Assembly: GCA_963830175.1 (NCBI GenBank)
Contig: CAWHKV010000009.1
Location: 124,001 to 188,000 of the forward strand
Origin: JBBRBB01 sp963830175
Lineage (GTDB): Bacteria > Bacteroidota > Bacteroidia > Chitinophagales > Chitinophagaceae
Direction of reading: 5' to 3'
DNA length: 64,000 nt
Positions 35,296 through 44,347 of this stretch are shown here, one piece after another. The translations under genes and the position numbers were made by a program. Within the stretch, counting starts at the first letter, position 1, and every line of letters starts with the position of its first letter. The notes under the pieces are model-generated. The model saw nothing but the letters and a program-made list of their open reading frames with translations, did not search any database and was not told the origin of the DNA.

Positions 35296-36846
35296 ATGCC
35301 AACACAACAAGATTTTTTGCAGGCGGTTCAGTCAGGTTTTACTTTTAAAGGCGAAAACGCTAAGATCGGTTGCGGTATGCTAAATGGCCAGGTTGTAACT
35401 GGCGCTGACGTGTTTCTTCCTTTTAAAATGATGAACAGGCATGGGCTGATTGCTGGTGCCACAGGTACAGGCAAAACTAAAACCCTGCAACTGATCGCTG
35501 AATGCCTGAGTGATGCAAGCATACCCGTTTTAATGCTCGATATAAAAGGAGATCTGAGTGGTTTGGCTGCAGCAGGTGCTGCCAACGAAAAAATAATTGA
35601 ACGCAGCCGCTTACTTAATGTACCGTTTACACCAGCCGCATACCCTGTTGAACTGTTAACCATAAGCAACGAAAAGGGCATAAGGTTGCGGGCTACAGTT
35701 ACAGAATTTGGTCCCGTTTTATTAAGTAAAATATTGGGATTAAACGATACGCAGGGAGGGCTTGTTGCAGTTATCTTTAAATATTGCGACGACAATAAAT
35801 TACCCCTGCTAGACCTGAAAGATTTTATAAAAGTGCTTCAATTTGCAGGCGATGAAGGAAAAGAGGCTATAGAAAAAGAATACGGAAAAATTTCAACCTC
35901 TTCAACAGGTACTATCTTAAGAAAGGTAATAGAATTGCAACAACAGGGCGCCGACCAGTTTTTTGGCGAGCCCAGCTTTGATGTGGAAGATCTGGTAAGA
36001 ATAAATAACGAAGGGAAGGGAATGATAAATATTCTAAGAGTTACCGACACCCAAAACAGGCCTAAATTATTTTCAACATTTATGTTACAACTCCTGGCAG
36101 AACTATATGCAACATCTCCCGAAGAGGGCGATATGGATAAGCCCAGGCTTGTAATGTTTATTGATGAAGCACACCTGGTTTTTGAAGAAGCAACTGAAGC
36201 TTTAATGCAGCAGTTAGAAATGGTTATCAAACTTATTCGCTCAAAGGGTATTGGAATATTTTTCTGCACCCAAAATCCGCAGGATATTCCGCCTTCCATT
36301 CTGAGCCAGCTGGGATTAAAAGTGCAGCACGCATTAAGAGCATTTACCGCGGCAGACAGAAAAACAATTAAGCAGGCGGCTGAAAATTTTCCTGATAGCA
36401 ATTTTTATAAAACTGACGAGCTTTTAACCCAAATGGGTATAGGTGAAGCCTTCGTAACCTTGCTAAACGAGAAGGGTATTCCTACGCCTCTGGTACATAC
36501 AATGCTTTGTGCCCCGCGAAGCCGAATGGATATTTTAAATGATAGTGAAATTGATGCTTTGGTTTCTAAAAGCAGGCTGGCAAATAAATACAGTAAGACT
36601 GTAGACAGCCAAAGCGCTTACGAGATTTTGAATGAAAAATTGCAGCTGGCGCAGGAAAAAACAAAGGAAGATCAGGCGGCAGCTAAAGACGCAAAAAAAG
36701 AAAGCAAAAAAAAGGAAGAAGGATTTTTTGATAGTCCTGCCATGCGGCAGGTTGGCAGAACCGCTGCATCTATTATAACCCGAAGTTTGCTAGGAGCTTT
36801 GGGTCTGGGTGGAACTACCCGGCGCAGAAGAAAATCGTACAGGTAA
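35296..36846 (+). CDS. HerA/DUF853-family ATPase (YjgR-like)
   Basis: A 516-residue HerA-FtsK-type ATPase. Walker A is GATGTGKT with Lys60, Walker B is LVMFIDEAHLVFEE (about residues 288-301), and CTQNPQDIPPSIL is the family sensor region. A lysine/glutamate coiled segment near 455-480 precedes a basic C-terminus (RRRRKSYR). The DUF853 branch is common and its role is not established; DNA pumping or strand processing is inferred from fold. No NurA nuclease or Sir2 partner is adjacent, so a defence role is not supported. It is convergent with recQ, one base apart. Confidence 0.87.
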   Translation: MPTQQDFLQAVQSGFTFKGENAKIGCGMLNGQVVTGADVFLPFKMMNRHGLIAGATGTGKTKTLQLIAECLSDASIPVLMLDIKGDLSGLAAAGAANEKIIERSRLLNVPFTPAAYPVELLTISNEKGIRLRATVTEFGPVLLSKILGLNDTQGGLVAVIFKYCDDNKLPLLDLKDFIKVLQFAGDEGKEAIEKEYGKISTSSTGTILRKVIELQQQGADQFFGEPSFDVEDLVRINNEGKGMINILRVTDTQNRPKLFSTFMLQLLAELYATSPEEGDMDKPRLVMFIDEAHLVFEEATEALMQQLEMVIKLIRSKGIGIFFCTQNPQDIPPSILSQLGLKVQHALRAFTAADRKTIKQAAENFPDSNFYKTDELLTQMGIGEAFVTLLNEKGIPTPLVHTMLCAPRSRMDILNDSEIDALVSKSRLANKYSKTVDSQSAYEILNEKLQLAQEKTKEDQAAAKDAKKESKKKEEGFFDSPAMRQVGRTAASIITRSLLGALGLGGTTRRRRKSYR

Positions 36847-36847
36847 T

Positions 36848-38755
36848 TTATTTTTTAAAGGATACAATTCCATTTTCGGAAATAGTAATTTTCCGTTCTG
36901 AAAGCAAATAGTCTAATACCTTATGCACTTTTGCTTTGTTATACATTTTAAGGAGTGAAAAAATCTCTGGCATTTTTATACCCATGTTTTTAATGTGAGC
37001 GTATAATGCAAGCTCAATCGCTTCAAATTCTCTCGTGGTAATATTATTTTTTTTCTGGTTAAGGCAGTTATCACATACACCACAATTTTTAACAGAGGTG
37101 TCATTAAAATACTTTGCTATAAAAGCACCTCGGCATTCATTAGAAAGCCGGGTATAATTAATCATTGCCTCCACCCTTTTAATCCATTCTCCTTTTCTTT
37201 TTAAATAACGTTCATGGTCTATTATTAAAAATTCTGCAGAGGCCCGGTTGGTTAAAAATTTAATTTGTGGTGTTTCCTTTTGAGGCTGGTAATCCAGCAC
37301 GCCTAAAGAATCCAGATGCATAAGGTTTTTTATTACATCCTGCCTGCTTTGCCTTATAAGCTTGGCAATTTGCCATTCGTTTATAGAAACAGGATTATCA
37401 TAAATACCGGAATATGTTCTTAATAAACATTTAATAATGGGCTCAAGCCGGGGATGGCTTTCTTCGAAAGAAATAATAAGTTCTTTGGGTGTGGTAAACT
37501 GCACTCTTGGTGGTAAAAAGATATTTTCATTAAACTGCAGCAACTCTTCCTGCTCCAAAACTTTCAGCACATTAATAATAAGAATTGGATCTAACGAAAA
37601 ATTCTTTGCAAACTCACCTAGGTTAAAATCGAAATAATTGAATTCGCCAATGCCAACGGGTAATTGTAAATAGTCGGCTAATGCCTGGTAAACTTTTTTT
37701 ATCATTGACATACCGGGGTAACGTATAGCAGGCAGATCGTTTAATGCGGTAATATCTTCATCCCTATAAAGCAATACTGCGTATGCCTTTTTATTATCGC
37801 GCCCTGCACGCCCGGCCTCCTGGTAATAATTTTCAATACAGTCAGGAACATTATAATGAATAACGGTTCTAACATCAGGTTTATCTATACCCATTCCGAA
37901 GGCATTTGTGCAAACCATCACCCGCGTTTCATTGTTCATCCACCGCTGCTGCTTTACACTCCGTTCCTCAGACAATAATCCACCATGATAATAATCTGCC
38001 GAAATATTTTGCAGCTGCAGCAATTGGCATACTTCTTTGGTTAGCCTTCGACTTTTACAATAAACAATGCTGCTGCCTGCCACGTTGCTCAACACCTCGA
38101 CGAGTTTATTTATTTTACTATCTGTATTAAAGCAACTGTAGCTGATATTTGCCCTTTCAAAAGACGACCTGAAAACCACATTTTCTTTGAGTAATAATTT
38201 GTCTTTTATATCCTGTAAAACCAACGCAGTAGCAGAAGCAGTTAGTGCTAATACGGGCACGTTAGGTAAATGCTGACGAAGAAGAGGAATGCGTAGATAG
38301 GCAGGCCTAAAGTCATAACCCCATTGAGATATGCAATGCGCCTCATCTACCGCTATTAAAATAATATTAAGATATGGCAGGTAATCCTTTAATAACAGGG
38401 TCTCTAATCTTTCAGGAGATACATAAAGGAATTTATAAAAACCCTCAGCTGCCTGGTCAAGTACTTCTTTAATTTCTGCCTGTGTCATTCCGCTGTGTAA
38501 TGCCACAGCCGGAATATTTTTTTGTTGCAGGTGCTGCACCTGGTCTTTCATTAATGCAATAAGCGGTGTTATAACAATGATTACACCCTCTTGTAGCAAA
38601 CCCGGAACCTGGAAACAAATTGATTTTCCCCCACCGGTTGGTAACAGGGCTATGGTATCTTTTCCTGACAGTATGGATTGAATGATCTCTTCCTGCTGTG
38701 GCCTGAAATGATCATATTGCCAGAATTGTTTAAGTATGAAAAGCGGGGAAACCAT
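36848..38755 (-). CDS. recQ: RecQ-family ATP-dependent DNA helicase
   Basis: A 635-residue superfamily 2 helicase. Motif I is PTGGGKS with Lys44, motif II is AVDEAHCISQWGYDFRP, and motif VI is QEAGRAGRD. The zinc module is built from CRGAF...CGVCDNC (about residues 535-560), followed by a short winged-helix-like tail instead of a clear HRDC domain. RecQ unwinds 3'-5' in recombination and fork repair. It follows copA by 58 bases on the same strand, which may be chance. Confidence 0.93.
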   Translation of the reverse strand: MVSPLFILKQFWQYDHFRPQQEEIIQSILSGKDTIALLPTGGGKSICFQVPGLLQEGVIIVITPLIALMKDQVQHLQQKNIPAVALHSGMTQAEIKEVLDQAAEGFYKFLYVSPERLETLLLKDYLPYLNIILIAVDEAHCISQWGYDFRPAYLRIPLLRQHLPNVPVLALTASATALVLQDIKDKLLLKENVVFRSSFERANISYSCFNTDSKINKLVEVLSNVAGSSIVYCKSRRLTKEVCQLLQLQNISADYYHGGLLSEERSVKQQRWMNNETRVMVCTNAFGMGIDKPDVRTVIHYNVPDCIENYYQEAGRAGRDNKKAYAVLLYRDEDITALNDLPAIRYPGMSMIKKVYQALADYLQLPVGIGEFNYFDFNLGEFAKNFSLDPILIINVLKVLEQEELLQFNENIFLPPRVQFTTPKELIISFEESHPRLEPIIKCLLRTYSGIYDNPVSINEWQIAKLIRQSRQDVIKNLMHLDSLGVLDYQPQKETPQIKFLTNRASAEFLIIDHERYLKRKGEWIKRVEAMINYTRLSNECRGAFIAKYFNDTSVKNCGVCDNCLNQKKNNITTREFEAIELALYAHIKNMGIKMPEIFSLLKMYNKAKVHKVLDYLLSERKITISENGIVSFKK

Positions 38756-38813
38756 TTAACCTCAATATAAATGAATGGACCGGTATTTAATTTTTCACAT
38801 CGCGGTCTCTGTT

Positions 38814-40940
38814 TTATTGAACTCGCTTATAGTTTAGTCTAACAGAATTAATAGCTAACACCACATCACTCAAACCCATTACAAAGGCGCCAATAGCAGG
38901 ACTTAAAAATCCAAAAGCAGCAACAGGTATAGCAATGATGTTATAAAAAAATGCCCAAAACAAGTTTTGTTTTATGGTAAGATAGGTGTGCTTACCCAAA
39001 CCTAGGGACAATGGCAGCTTTTGTAAACCATGATGCATTAAAACCACTTGTGCACTTTGCATGGCAATTTGCGAAGCCTCGCTAAGTGATATACCCACAG
39101 TTGCCTTAGCCAACGCAGGTGCATCGTTAATACCATCACCAACCATTGCTGTTGGCGCAGTGTTATTAAGTAAGGCTATTGTTTCAAGTTTCTGATCGGG
39201 TGTTTGTTCTGCATAAACTTCATCTAAATGCAATTCGCGGGCAATTCTTTCGCATTTTTCTTTTTTATCGCCACTTAATAGAATAGTTCTTAATCCTTTG
39301 GCACGTAATGCAGAAACAACTGTTTTTGCTTCCACCCTTATCTCATCCGTAACATCAATCCAACCAATAACTTCCTCATTGTGTGTAATGTAAATGTCGT
39401 GCGATAAATCAGGGAACTTGTCTTTTACCATTTTAAAAGATCCCGCCATAAAAATATTTCCTGCTTTATCTGTTGCATGAATGCCTAAGCCCTTTACTTC
39501 TTTAATACGCGCCCAGCGTTTGGCATCATTTACCTTCCATTCTTTAACTATGCTTTTTGCTAATGGATGACCCGAGAATTTCTCAAGAGAATAAACAAGT
39601 CTTTTAAAATCATCATTATTCCATTTATCCGCCAGTACAATATGGTAATTGGAAACAGTAAAATTTCCAGTGGTTAATGTGCCTGTTTTATCGAAAACAA
39701 CTTGTTTAATATCTTTAAAAATTTCCAGACTTTTTGCATTTTTAAAAAGCACACCATTTCTTGCTGCGCGACCTAAACCTACTGCTATAGCTGCGGGTGT
39801 TGCCAGGCCCATGGCGCAAGGGCAGGCAATAACCAAAACGGCAATGCTTCGTAAAAGACTGTCTCCAAAACCTACTTCTGTGAAAAAATAATTAGCGCCA
39901 AATGTTACAAGAGAAATACCTATTACAACAGGCACGAAAACAGCGCTGATCTTATCTGCCAGTTGCTGAATGGGTGGTTTTTCTGATTGCGCATCCTTTA
40001 CCATTTTAAGTATGTTGCCCATAACGGATAACTCTCCAACCTGGGTAACATATGCTTTGACTGTACCGCTTTGTAAAATGCTGCCACCAATAACAATGTC
40101 GTTAATGGTTTTTTCTACAGGCAGGCTTTCGCCGGTTATAATGGCTTCATTTACGCTTGCCTCGCCCCATAGAATTTTACTATCCATGGGTACAATTTCT
40201 CCATCCTTAATAAGAATAAGGTCTCCTACTTTAAGGCTGTTACTTTCCACAGGAAATACATGTTCTTCATGATGTTCATCATACGCAATCATATTCGCCA
40301 TTACCTTTTGATCCCGGGTTAATGCCTTTATTGAACGCTGCGTGGTTTCAACTGATTTATCTTCCATCCAGTTACCCAGGAAAACCAGGGTAATAATGGC
40401 CGCAGCGGTTTCATAAAACATGTATTGTTCATCCTGGAAGGTTAAGGTGCCATATAAACTGTATACAAAGGCAGCAGTTGCGCCTAATGCAATCAGTACA
40501 TTCATGTTGGGAACACCTTTTTTTAAACTGCGTAACCCGCTTTTTCCAAAAAAGCCCATGCCTACGATATATACTGGAATAGTGAGCGTAAGTTGAACAT
40601 AAGGGTTCATTAATATAGGTATGTGTATGCCTGGTATCATTCCGATAAGCATAGGGGCGGTGAACACCAGGCAAAACAAAAATCTTTGCATGTGTGTGTG
40701 TAAAAACCCACCTGGTTTATTTGAAATAAAACCGTTGCCGTTATCCACCTGGTAGCCCAAACTTTCAATGCCTTTTATCAACTTTTCTGATCCTACCATT
40801 TCTTCATCATTAAAGCTAACATCTCCCCCAATAAAATTTACCTTAACCTGCTGCATGCCCTGTTGTTTCAGGTATTTATCTATTGTAAGTGCACAATTAG
40901 TGCAACTCATTCCCCTCACTTTTAAATTCACCTGTGCCAT
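38814..40940 (-). CDS. copA: Copper-exporting P1B-type ATPase
   Basis: A 708-residue heavy-metal P-type ATPase. One N-terminal HMA domain has GMSCTNC with Cys13 and Cys16. Eight membrane helices, the CPCAMGLATP ion motif, TGES actuator string, phosphorylation site DKTGTLT, SGHPLA and GDGINDAPALA are all present. The CPC motif and the HMA CxxC indicate Cu(I) export to the periplasm. It is slightly shorter than two-HMA versions. No CopZ or CueR gene is adjacent, so control is not visible. Confidence 0.93.
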   Translation of the reverse strand: MAQVNLKVRGMSCTNCALTIDKYLKQQGMQQVKVNFIGGDVSFNDEEMVGSEKLIKGIESLGYQVDNGNGFISNKPGGFLHTHMQRFLFCLVFTAPMLIGMIPGIHIPILMNPYVQLTLTIPVYIVGMGFFGKSGLRSLKKGVPNMNVLIALGATAAFVYSLYGTLTFQDEQYMFYETAAAIITLVFLGNWMEDKSVETTQRSIKALTRDQKVMANMIAYDEHHEEHVFPVESNSLKVGDLILIKDGEIVPMDSKILWGEASVNEAIITGESLPVEKTINDIVIGGSILQSGTVKAYVTQVGELSVMGNILKMVKDAQSEKPPIQQLADKISAVFVPVVIGISLVTFGANYFFTEVGFGDSLLRSIAVLVIACPCAMGLATPAAIAVGLGRAARNGVLFKNAKSLEIFKDIKQVVFDKTGTLTTGNFTVSNYHIVLADKWNNDDFKRLVYSLEKFSGHPLAKSIVKEWKVNDAKRWARIKEVKGLGIHATDKAGNIFMAGSFKMVKDKFPDLSHDIYITHNEEVIGWIDVTDEIRVEAKTVVSALRAKGLRTILLSGDKKEKCERIARELHLDEVYAEQTPDQKLETIALLNNTAPTAMVGDGINDAPALAKATVGISLSEASQIAMQSAQVVLMHHGLQKLPLSLGLGKHTYLTIKQNLFWAFFYNIIAIPVAAFGFLSPAIGAFVMGLSDVVLAINSVRLNYKRVQ

Positions 40941-41054
40941 TTTCCCTTAGCTTTTATGCAAATTTACCAACAATGCGTAAGCAGATTTTGGTTTAACTTT
41001 TTACCAGAGTTTTATAAATCGATACAACAGGTATCAATGAAACAAAGTGTGCTG

Positions 41055-41062
41055 TAATTTTG
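41055..41062 (+). promoter_or_regulatory. -7 promoter element of tsaE, only four bases from the ATG
   Basis: TAATTTTG matches TAnnTTTG and ends four bases before ATG 41067. Transcription would begin at about the start codon, so the mRNA is leaderless or starts at the second ATG (41073). Confidence 0.5.
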
Positions 41063-41066
41063 CAGC

Positions 41067-41477
41067 ATGCAGATGACCTTCACCCTTAATTCCATTGATA
41101 ATATTGCACAAAAACTATGGAATGAATTTCAAGACAAAAAAGTTTGGGCTCTACATGCACCCATGGGTGCCGGCAAAACAACCCTGGTTCACGCCCTTTG
41201 TAATGTATTAGGGGTGAGAGATGCTGTAAGCAGCCCAACCTTTGCCCTAATAAATGAATATGAAAGTGCTGAGGCAGGTTCAATATATCACTTAGACCTA
41301 TACCGAATAAAAAATGAGGAGGAAGCCATTCATGCCGGCATTGAAGACACGTTGCATTCCGGTAATTTTTGTTTTGTTGAGTGGCCCGAAAAAGTGCCGG
41401 CAATCATTCCGCCGGGCGCCTTGCACCTTACCATTAAAATAATTGATGAAGAAACAAGGCTTGTGTTTAAACTTTAA
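41067..41477 (+). CDS. tsaE: tRNA t6A biosynthesis ATPase TsaE
   Basis: A 136-residue P-loop ATPase of the threonylcarbamoyladenosine complex, which resets TsaB-TsaD during t6A37 formation in tRNA. Walker A is HAPMGAGKTTL with Lys37; SSPTFALINEYE and HLDLYRIKNEEE are the family switch strings, and FVEWPEKV is the conserved C-terminal block. The length is normal. A second ATG at 41073 is an alternative start. The alanine dehydrogenase-like gene follows 60 bases downstream. Confidence 0.94.
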   Translation: MQMTFTLNSIDNIAQKLWNEFQDKKVWALHAPMGAGKTTLVHALCNVLGVRDAVSSPTFALINEYESAEAGSIYHLDLYRIKNEEEAIHAGIEDTLHSGNFCFVEWPEKVPAIIPPGALHLTIKIIDEETRLVFKL

Positions 41478-41537
41478 TTGCCTGTGATGCTTGATATTTG
41501 AGTAATTTTATTTCACCAATTTCGAAATACCCAGCGG

Positions 41538-42749
41538 ATGGCCAAAACCAAACCAATTATTAGTTCCTCTTTTAATTACGAAACCAGTGAAGAAACGCTG
41601 GATATAAAACCGCATACTGCCAAACTGCTTATTGGTATTCCCAAAGAAACCACTTTACAGGAGAATCGAATTGCGCTTATTCCAGATGCGGTTGGCGTGC
41701 TTGTAAGTAACGGCCACGAGGTTATTGTTGAAAGCAAAGCAGGGGAAGGAAGTAATTATGCCGACCACGAATTCAGCGAGGCAGGGGCTACCATCGTTCA
41801 CGATAAAGAGCAAGTGTATAAAGCGCCTCTGCTCGTAAAAAGCGCACCAGTTGTATCTGATGACCTTCCTTTTCTACAATTAAATCAAACCATCATTTCG
41901 CCCATTCACCTTTCTATCCTTAAAAAGGATCAGTTAGAAAAAATGATGGAAAAGCGCATAACCGCGCTTGGGTTTGAAAATATAAAAGACGACAGCGGCA
42001 CTTACCCAATTGTGCGCAGCATGAGCGAAATAGCAGGAAGTGCAGTAATGCTTATAGCCGGACAATTTTTAGGCAGTACCAATAATGGCAAAGGCGTTTT
42101 GCTGGGTGGCATTTGCGGAATTCCGCCAACCAAGGTTATTATTATTGGTGCGGGCGTTGTGGGCGAATCGGTAACCAGAACGGCCCTGGCTTTGGGTGCA
42201 TCTGTAAAGGTGTTTGATAATAATGTTTATCGGCTAAAACGTTTACAAAATAATTTAGGTGTTCGGGTATGGACCAGTGTTATAGAGCCCCGCATTCTTG
42301 CCAAACAATTAAAGACCTGCGAAGTTGCTGTAGGCGCGCTAAGTGGCGACGGTCGTAGCCCTGTGGTTGTTACAGAAGAGATGGTGATGGCTATGCGCCC
42401 CGGCAGTGTAATAATAGATGTAAGCATAGACCGCGGTGGGTGTTTTGAAACCAGTGAAATAACCACGCACCAGCACCCTACCTTTAAAAAACATGGCGTA
42501 ACGCATTATTGCGTTCCTAATATACCCAGTGGTTTTGCACGTACAGCCAGCCATGGAATAAGCAATGTACTTATGCCAATGCTGCTAAGTGTTGGCGACG
42601 AGGGGGGATTTGAAGAAATGGTTTGGCACAATTTTAATTTGCGTAATGGCGTGTATATGTACAAAGGGTACCTGACCAATTTTTACATCAGCCAGCGGTT
42701 TGATCTTAAGTTTACAGACCTGAATTTATTAATAGCCAGCCGTAGGTAA
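41538..42749 (+). CDS. Alanine dehydrogenase family protein
   Basis: A 403-residue NAD-dependent amino acid dehydrogenase of the alanine dehydrogenase/PNT family. The N-terminal substrate part has IGIPKETTLQENRIALIPD and the central NAD-binding fold has IIIGAGVVGESVTRTALALGA. Alanine dehydrogenase interconverts alanine and pyruvate plus ammonia. This member has about 25 extra N-terminal residues and differs from canonical Ald in several blocks, as is usual for the Bacteroidota version next to tsaE, so another amino acid substrate is possible. The end of the gene faces the frameshifted methyltransferase. Confidence 0.83.
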   Translation: MAKTKPIISSSFNYETSEETLDIKPHTAKLLIGIPKETTLQENRIALIPDAVGVLVSNGHEVIVESKAGEGSNYADHEFSEAGATIVHDKEQVYKAPLLVKSAPVVSDDLPFLQLNQTIISPIHLSILKKDQLEKMMEKRITALGFENIKDDSGTYPIVRSMSEIAGSAVMLIAGQFLGSTNNGKGVLLGGICGIPPTKVIIIGAGVVGESVTRTALALGASVKVFDNNVYRLKRLQNNLGVRVWTSVIEPRILAKQLKTCEVAVGALSGDGRSPVVVTEEMVMAMRPGSVIIDVSIDRGGCFETSEITTHQHPTFKKHGVTHYCVPNIPSGFARTASHGISNVLMPMLLSVGDEGGFEEMVWHNFNLRNGVYMYKGYLTNFYISQRFDLKFTDLNLLIASRR

Positions 42750-42773
42750 TTTTAAATACGGGCTCTGGGTTAA

Positions 42774-42796
42774 ATGGCATCGCCTGTTGCGTCGCA
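42774..42796 (+). repeat. Dispersed short repeat, copy B
   Basis: The 23 bases here (ATGGCATCGCCTG then TTGCGTCGCA) are identical to copy C at 58711-58733. It lies between two convergent genes. Confidence 0.7.
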
Positions 42797-42820
42797 ATCA
42801 CTTCATCGTTCTGAAAAAGA

Positions 42821-43727
42821 TCAGCTTTTTTCTTTCCTTATTATATAAATAACCGAGCTGCACTTTTCAGCATGTTGCATGGCTTTTATATTAGATCTAA
42901 TTCCGGATGCAATGGCTTTTAAAAAATGATTGCTGCCGGTTTTATACTGTTCGCTCAGCATGCTAACATAAAAACTGTCGAACCACATGGGTTCCATTTT
43001 TTCTATAATAAAGTGGTGGCTTTTAGCCAGCAGTTGCATGCTTTGCGGGGAGAAATGATAAAGGTGTCTTGGCACATCATAAGCCGCCCAGTCAGCCCCA
43101 TATTGTTCAGCATCTTCAGAAGTGTAATTGGGTACGGCAATAATTAACCGCCCGTCGGGTCGCAGCAACTTATGGAAAGTTTTAAAATATTCATGCAGGT
43201 CGTGCACATGTTCCAGCACATGCCATAATGTTATGGCGTCGTACGCAGCCGGCTCAAGTTCGGGAAGCATATTTAAATCTCCTGCCTTAATACCGTTAAT
43301 ATCAGCAGCATTTTTTCGGGCTGTTTCATCGGGTTCCAGTGCGGTAACCGCCCACCCTGTACCCTGCATGTGGCGGGCAAAATAACCGGTTCCTGCACCA
43401 ACTTCTAAGTAAAATACCCTTACTCTTTTTTGTAGCATTCTGTACAACCTTTCGCTTGGTTGTTAGGGTATAAGTTCGAACGCTGTGATAGATCTTATTT
43501 ATGAAGCCTTTTTTCGCATCAGAATGAGAAACGTAATCTTCAGATTTATAATAATTGCCTATTTCATTTTTTGCCGGGCGTGGCATGGTAAAACGGGCCG
43601 TGCAATTATTGCAATGCCATATTTCAAAATATTTTTTTGAAACGGTGTGGTCTTTTACCTCAAAAAATTTTTTAACGCTGTTGCTTAAACAGACAGCACA
43701 TGCAGGCAGGTTATTTTGTGCACTCAT
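42821..43727 (-). pseudogene. Class I SAM methyltransferase with N-terminal zinc ribbon, one-base frameshift
   Basis: Two overlapping frames together make one 301-residue methyltransferase. The N-terminal part (43727 down to about 43407) has CAVC and CNNC zinc-ribbon pairs and ends KKSKGILL. The C-terminal part (about 43405 down to 42821) begins EVGAGTGYFARHMQ, motif I of the SAM fold, and continues with EPDE and LWHVLEHVHD. Removing the single base at 43406 joins them exactly. The family often modifies glycans or lipids, and the substrate is unknown. The break may be a sequence error or a real mutation; the C-terminal half has no good start of its own. It lies 52 bases after the HU-domain gene. 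Confidence 0.85.
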
Positions 43728-43779
43728 TGTGGTGCAAATAAAATGAAGTTTTGTTTTGCAGTGAAAATTAAGGCTGTCA

Positions 43780-44346
43780 TTAATTTAGAACGGCATAATA
43801 AAATATAAGGGCAGCAAGCCCTATAACCCCGAGGATGGCTGCCGGAATCCACCATTTTCTTGTAACAACCACTTCTTCCTGCATATAGTGGTGCATTTGT
43901 TCAGAAGTTTTTTCGTCTTCCCCCACGCGTACAAAATGCGCGGCATTTTTTCTTACAACACGTTCAGCCACCAATTCAGGTAAAAGATCTTTTGTGGGGT
44001 TTTCTGCATCAAACTTATAACCATCATCATTTTTAGTAAGCAAACCCAAACCCGGCAGCGAAACCGAACCGTTGCTATTCAATTGACTTTTTACCATTTG
44101 AGTAAACTGGTGATAAGTAGCAGCCGCTTCCTGTTCACTTGTTTGCATAATGCCGGAAAGGTGCTGAACTACAGCGTTGTCTTCTTCCGTTCCTTCCTCA
44201 TTAAAAGTAACAGCGGGTTGCGGTGGGTAAATAACCTTGCTTACAAAGTCTAACCTGGCGGGAGTATTCTCAACAGTAAAAAATCCTATACCCGGCAGGT
44301 AAAGTTTTTTGTGCAGTACTAAATAGTTATACAGAAAGCTGTACAT
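43780..44346 (-). CDS. HU-domain (CCDC81-like) membrane protein without SPOR domain
   Basis: A 188-residue protein. Residues 1-60 and about 60-140 resemble the two prokaryotic HU domains of the CCDC81-like type (YLVLHKKLYLPGIGFFTVENTPA; NSNGSVSLPGLGLLT). A single membrane helix spans about 164-186 (WWIPAAILGVIGLAALIFYYAV), and the protein ends directly after it. Relatives in Bacteroidota usually carry a periplasmic SPOR domain after the helix; here it is absent and no hidden frame with it is seen in the 52 bases before the next gene. It begins next to the stop of the beta-barrel gene. A role in linking nucleoid or cytoplasm to envelope is only a guess. Confidence 0.75.
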   Translation of the reverse strand: MYSFLYNYLVLHKKLYLPGIGFFTVENTPARLDFVSKVIYPPQPAVTFNEEGTEEDNAVVQHLSGIMQTSEQEAAATYHQFTQMVKSQLNSNGSVSLPGLGLLTKNDDGYKFDAENPTKDLLPELVAERVVRKNAAHFVRVGEDEKTSEQMHHYMQEEVVVTRKWWIPAAILGVIGLAALIFYYAVLN

Positions 44347-44347
44347 G

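Noticed and set aside
35296..38755. HerA-like ATPase next to RecQ as a possible defence system
   Set aside because: They are convergent, the HerA protein is of the common DUF853 type, and no nuclease, Sir2 or other effector is adjacent.
42815..42835. AAAAAG/CTTTTT hairpin as a terminator between ald and the methyltransferase
   Set aside because: It lies in the last codons of the methyltransferase and is weak and AT-rich.
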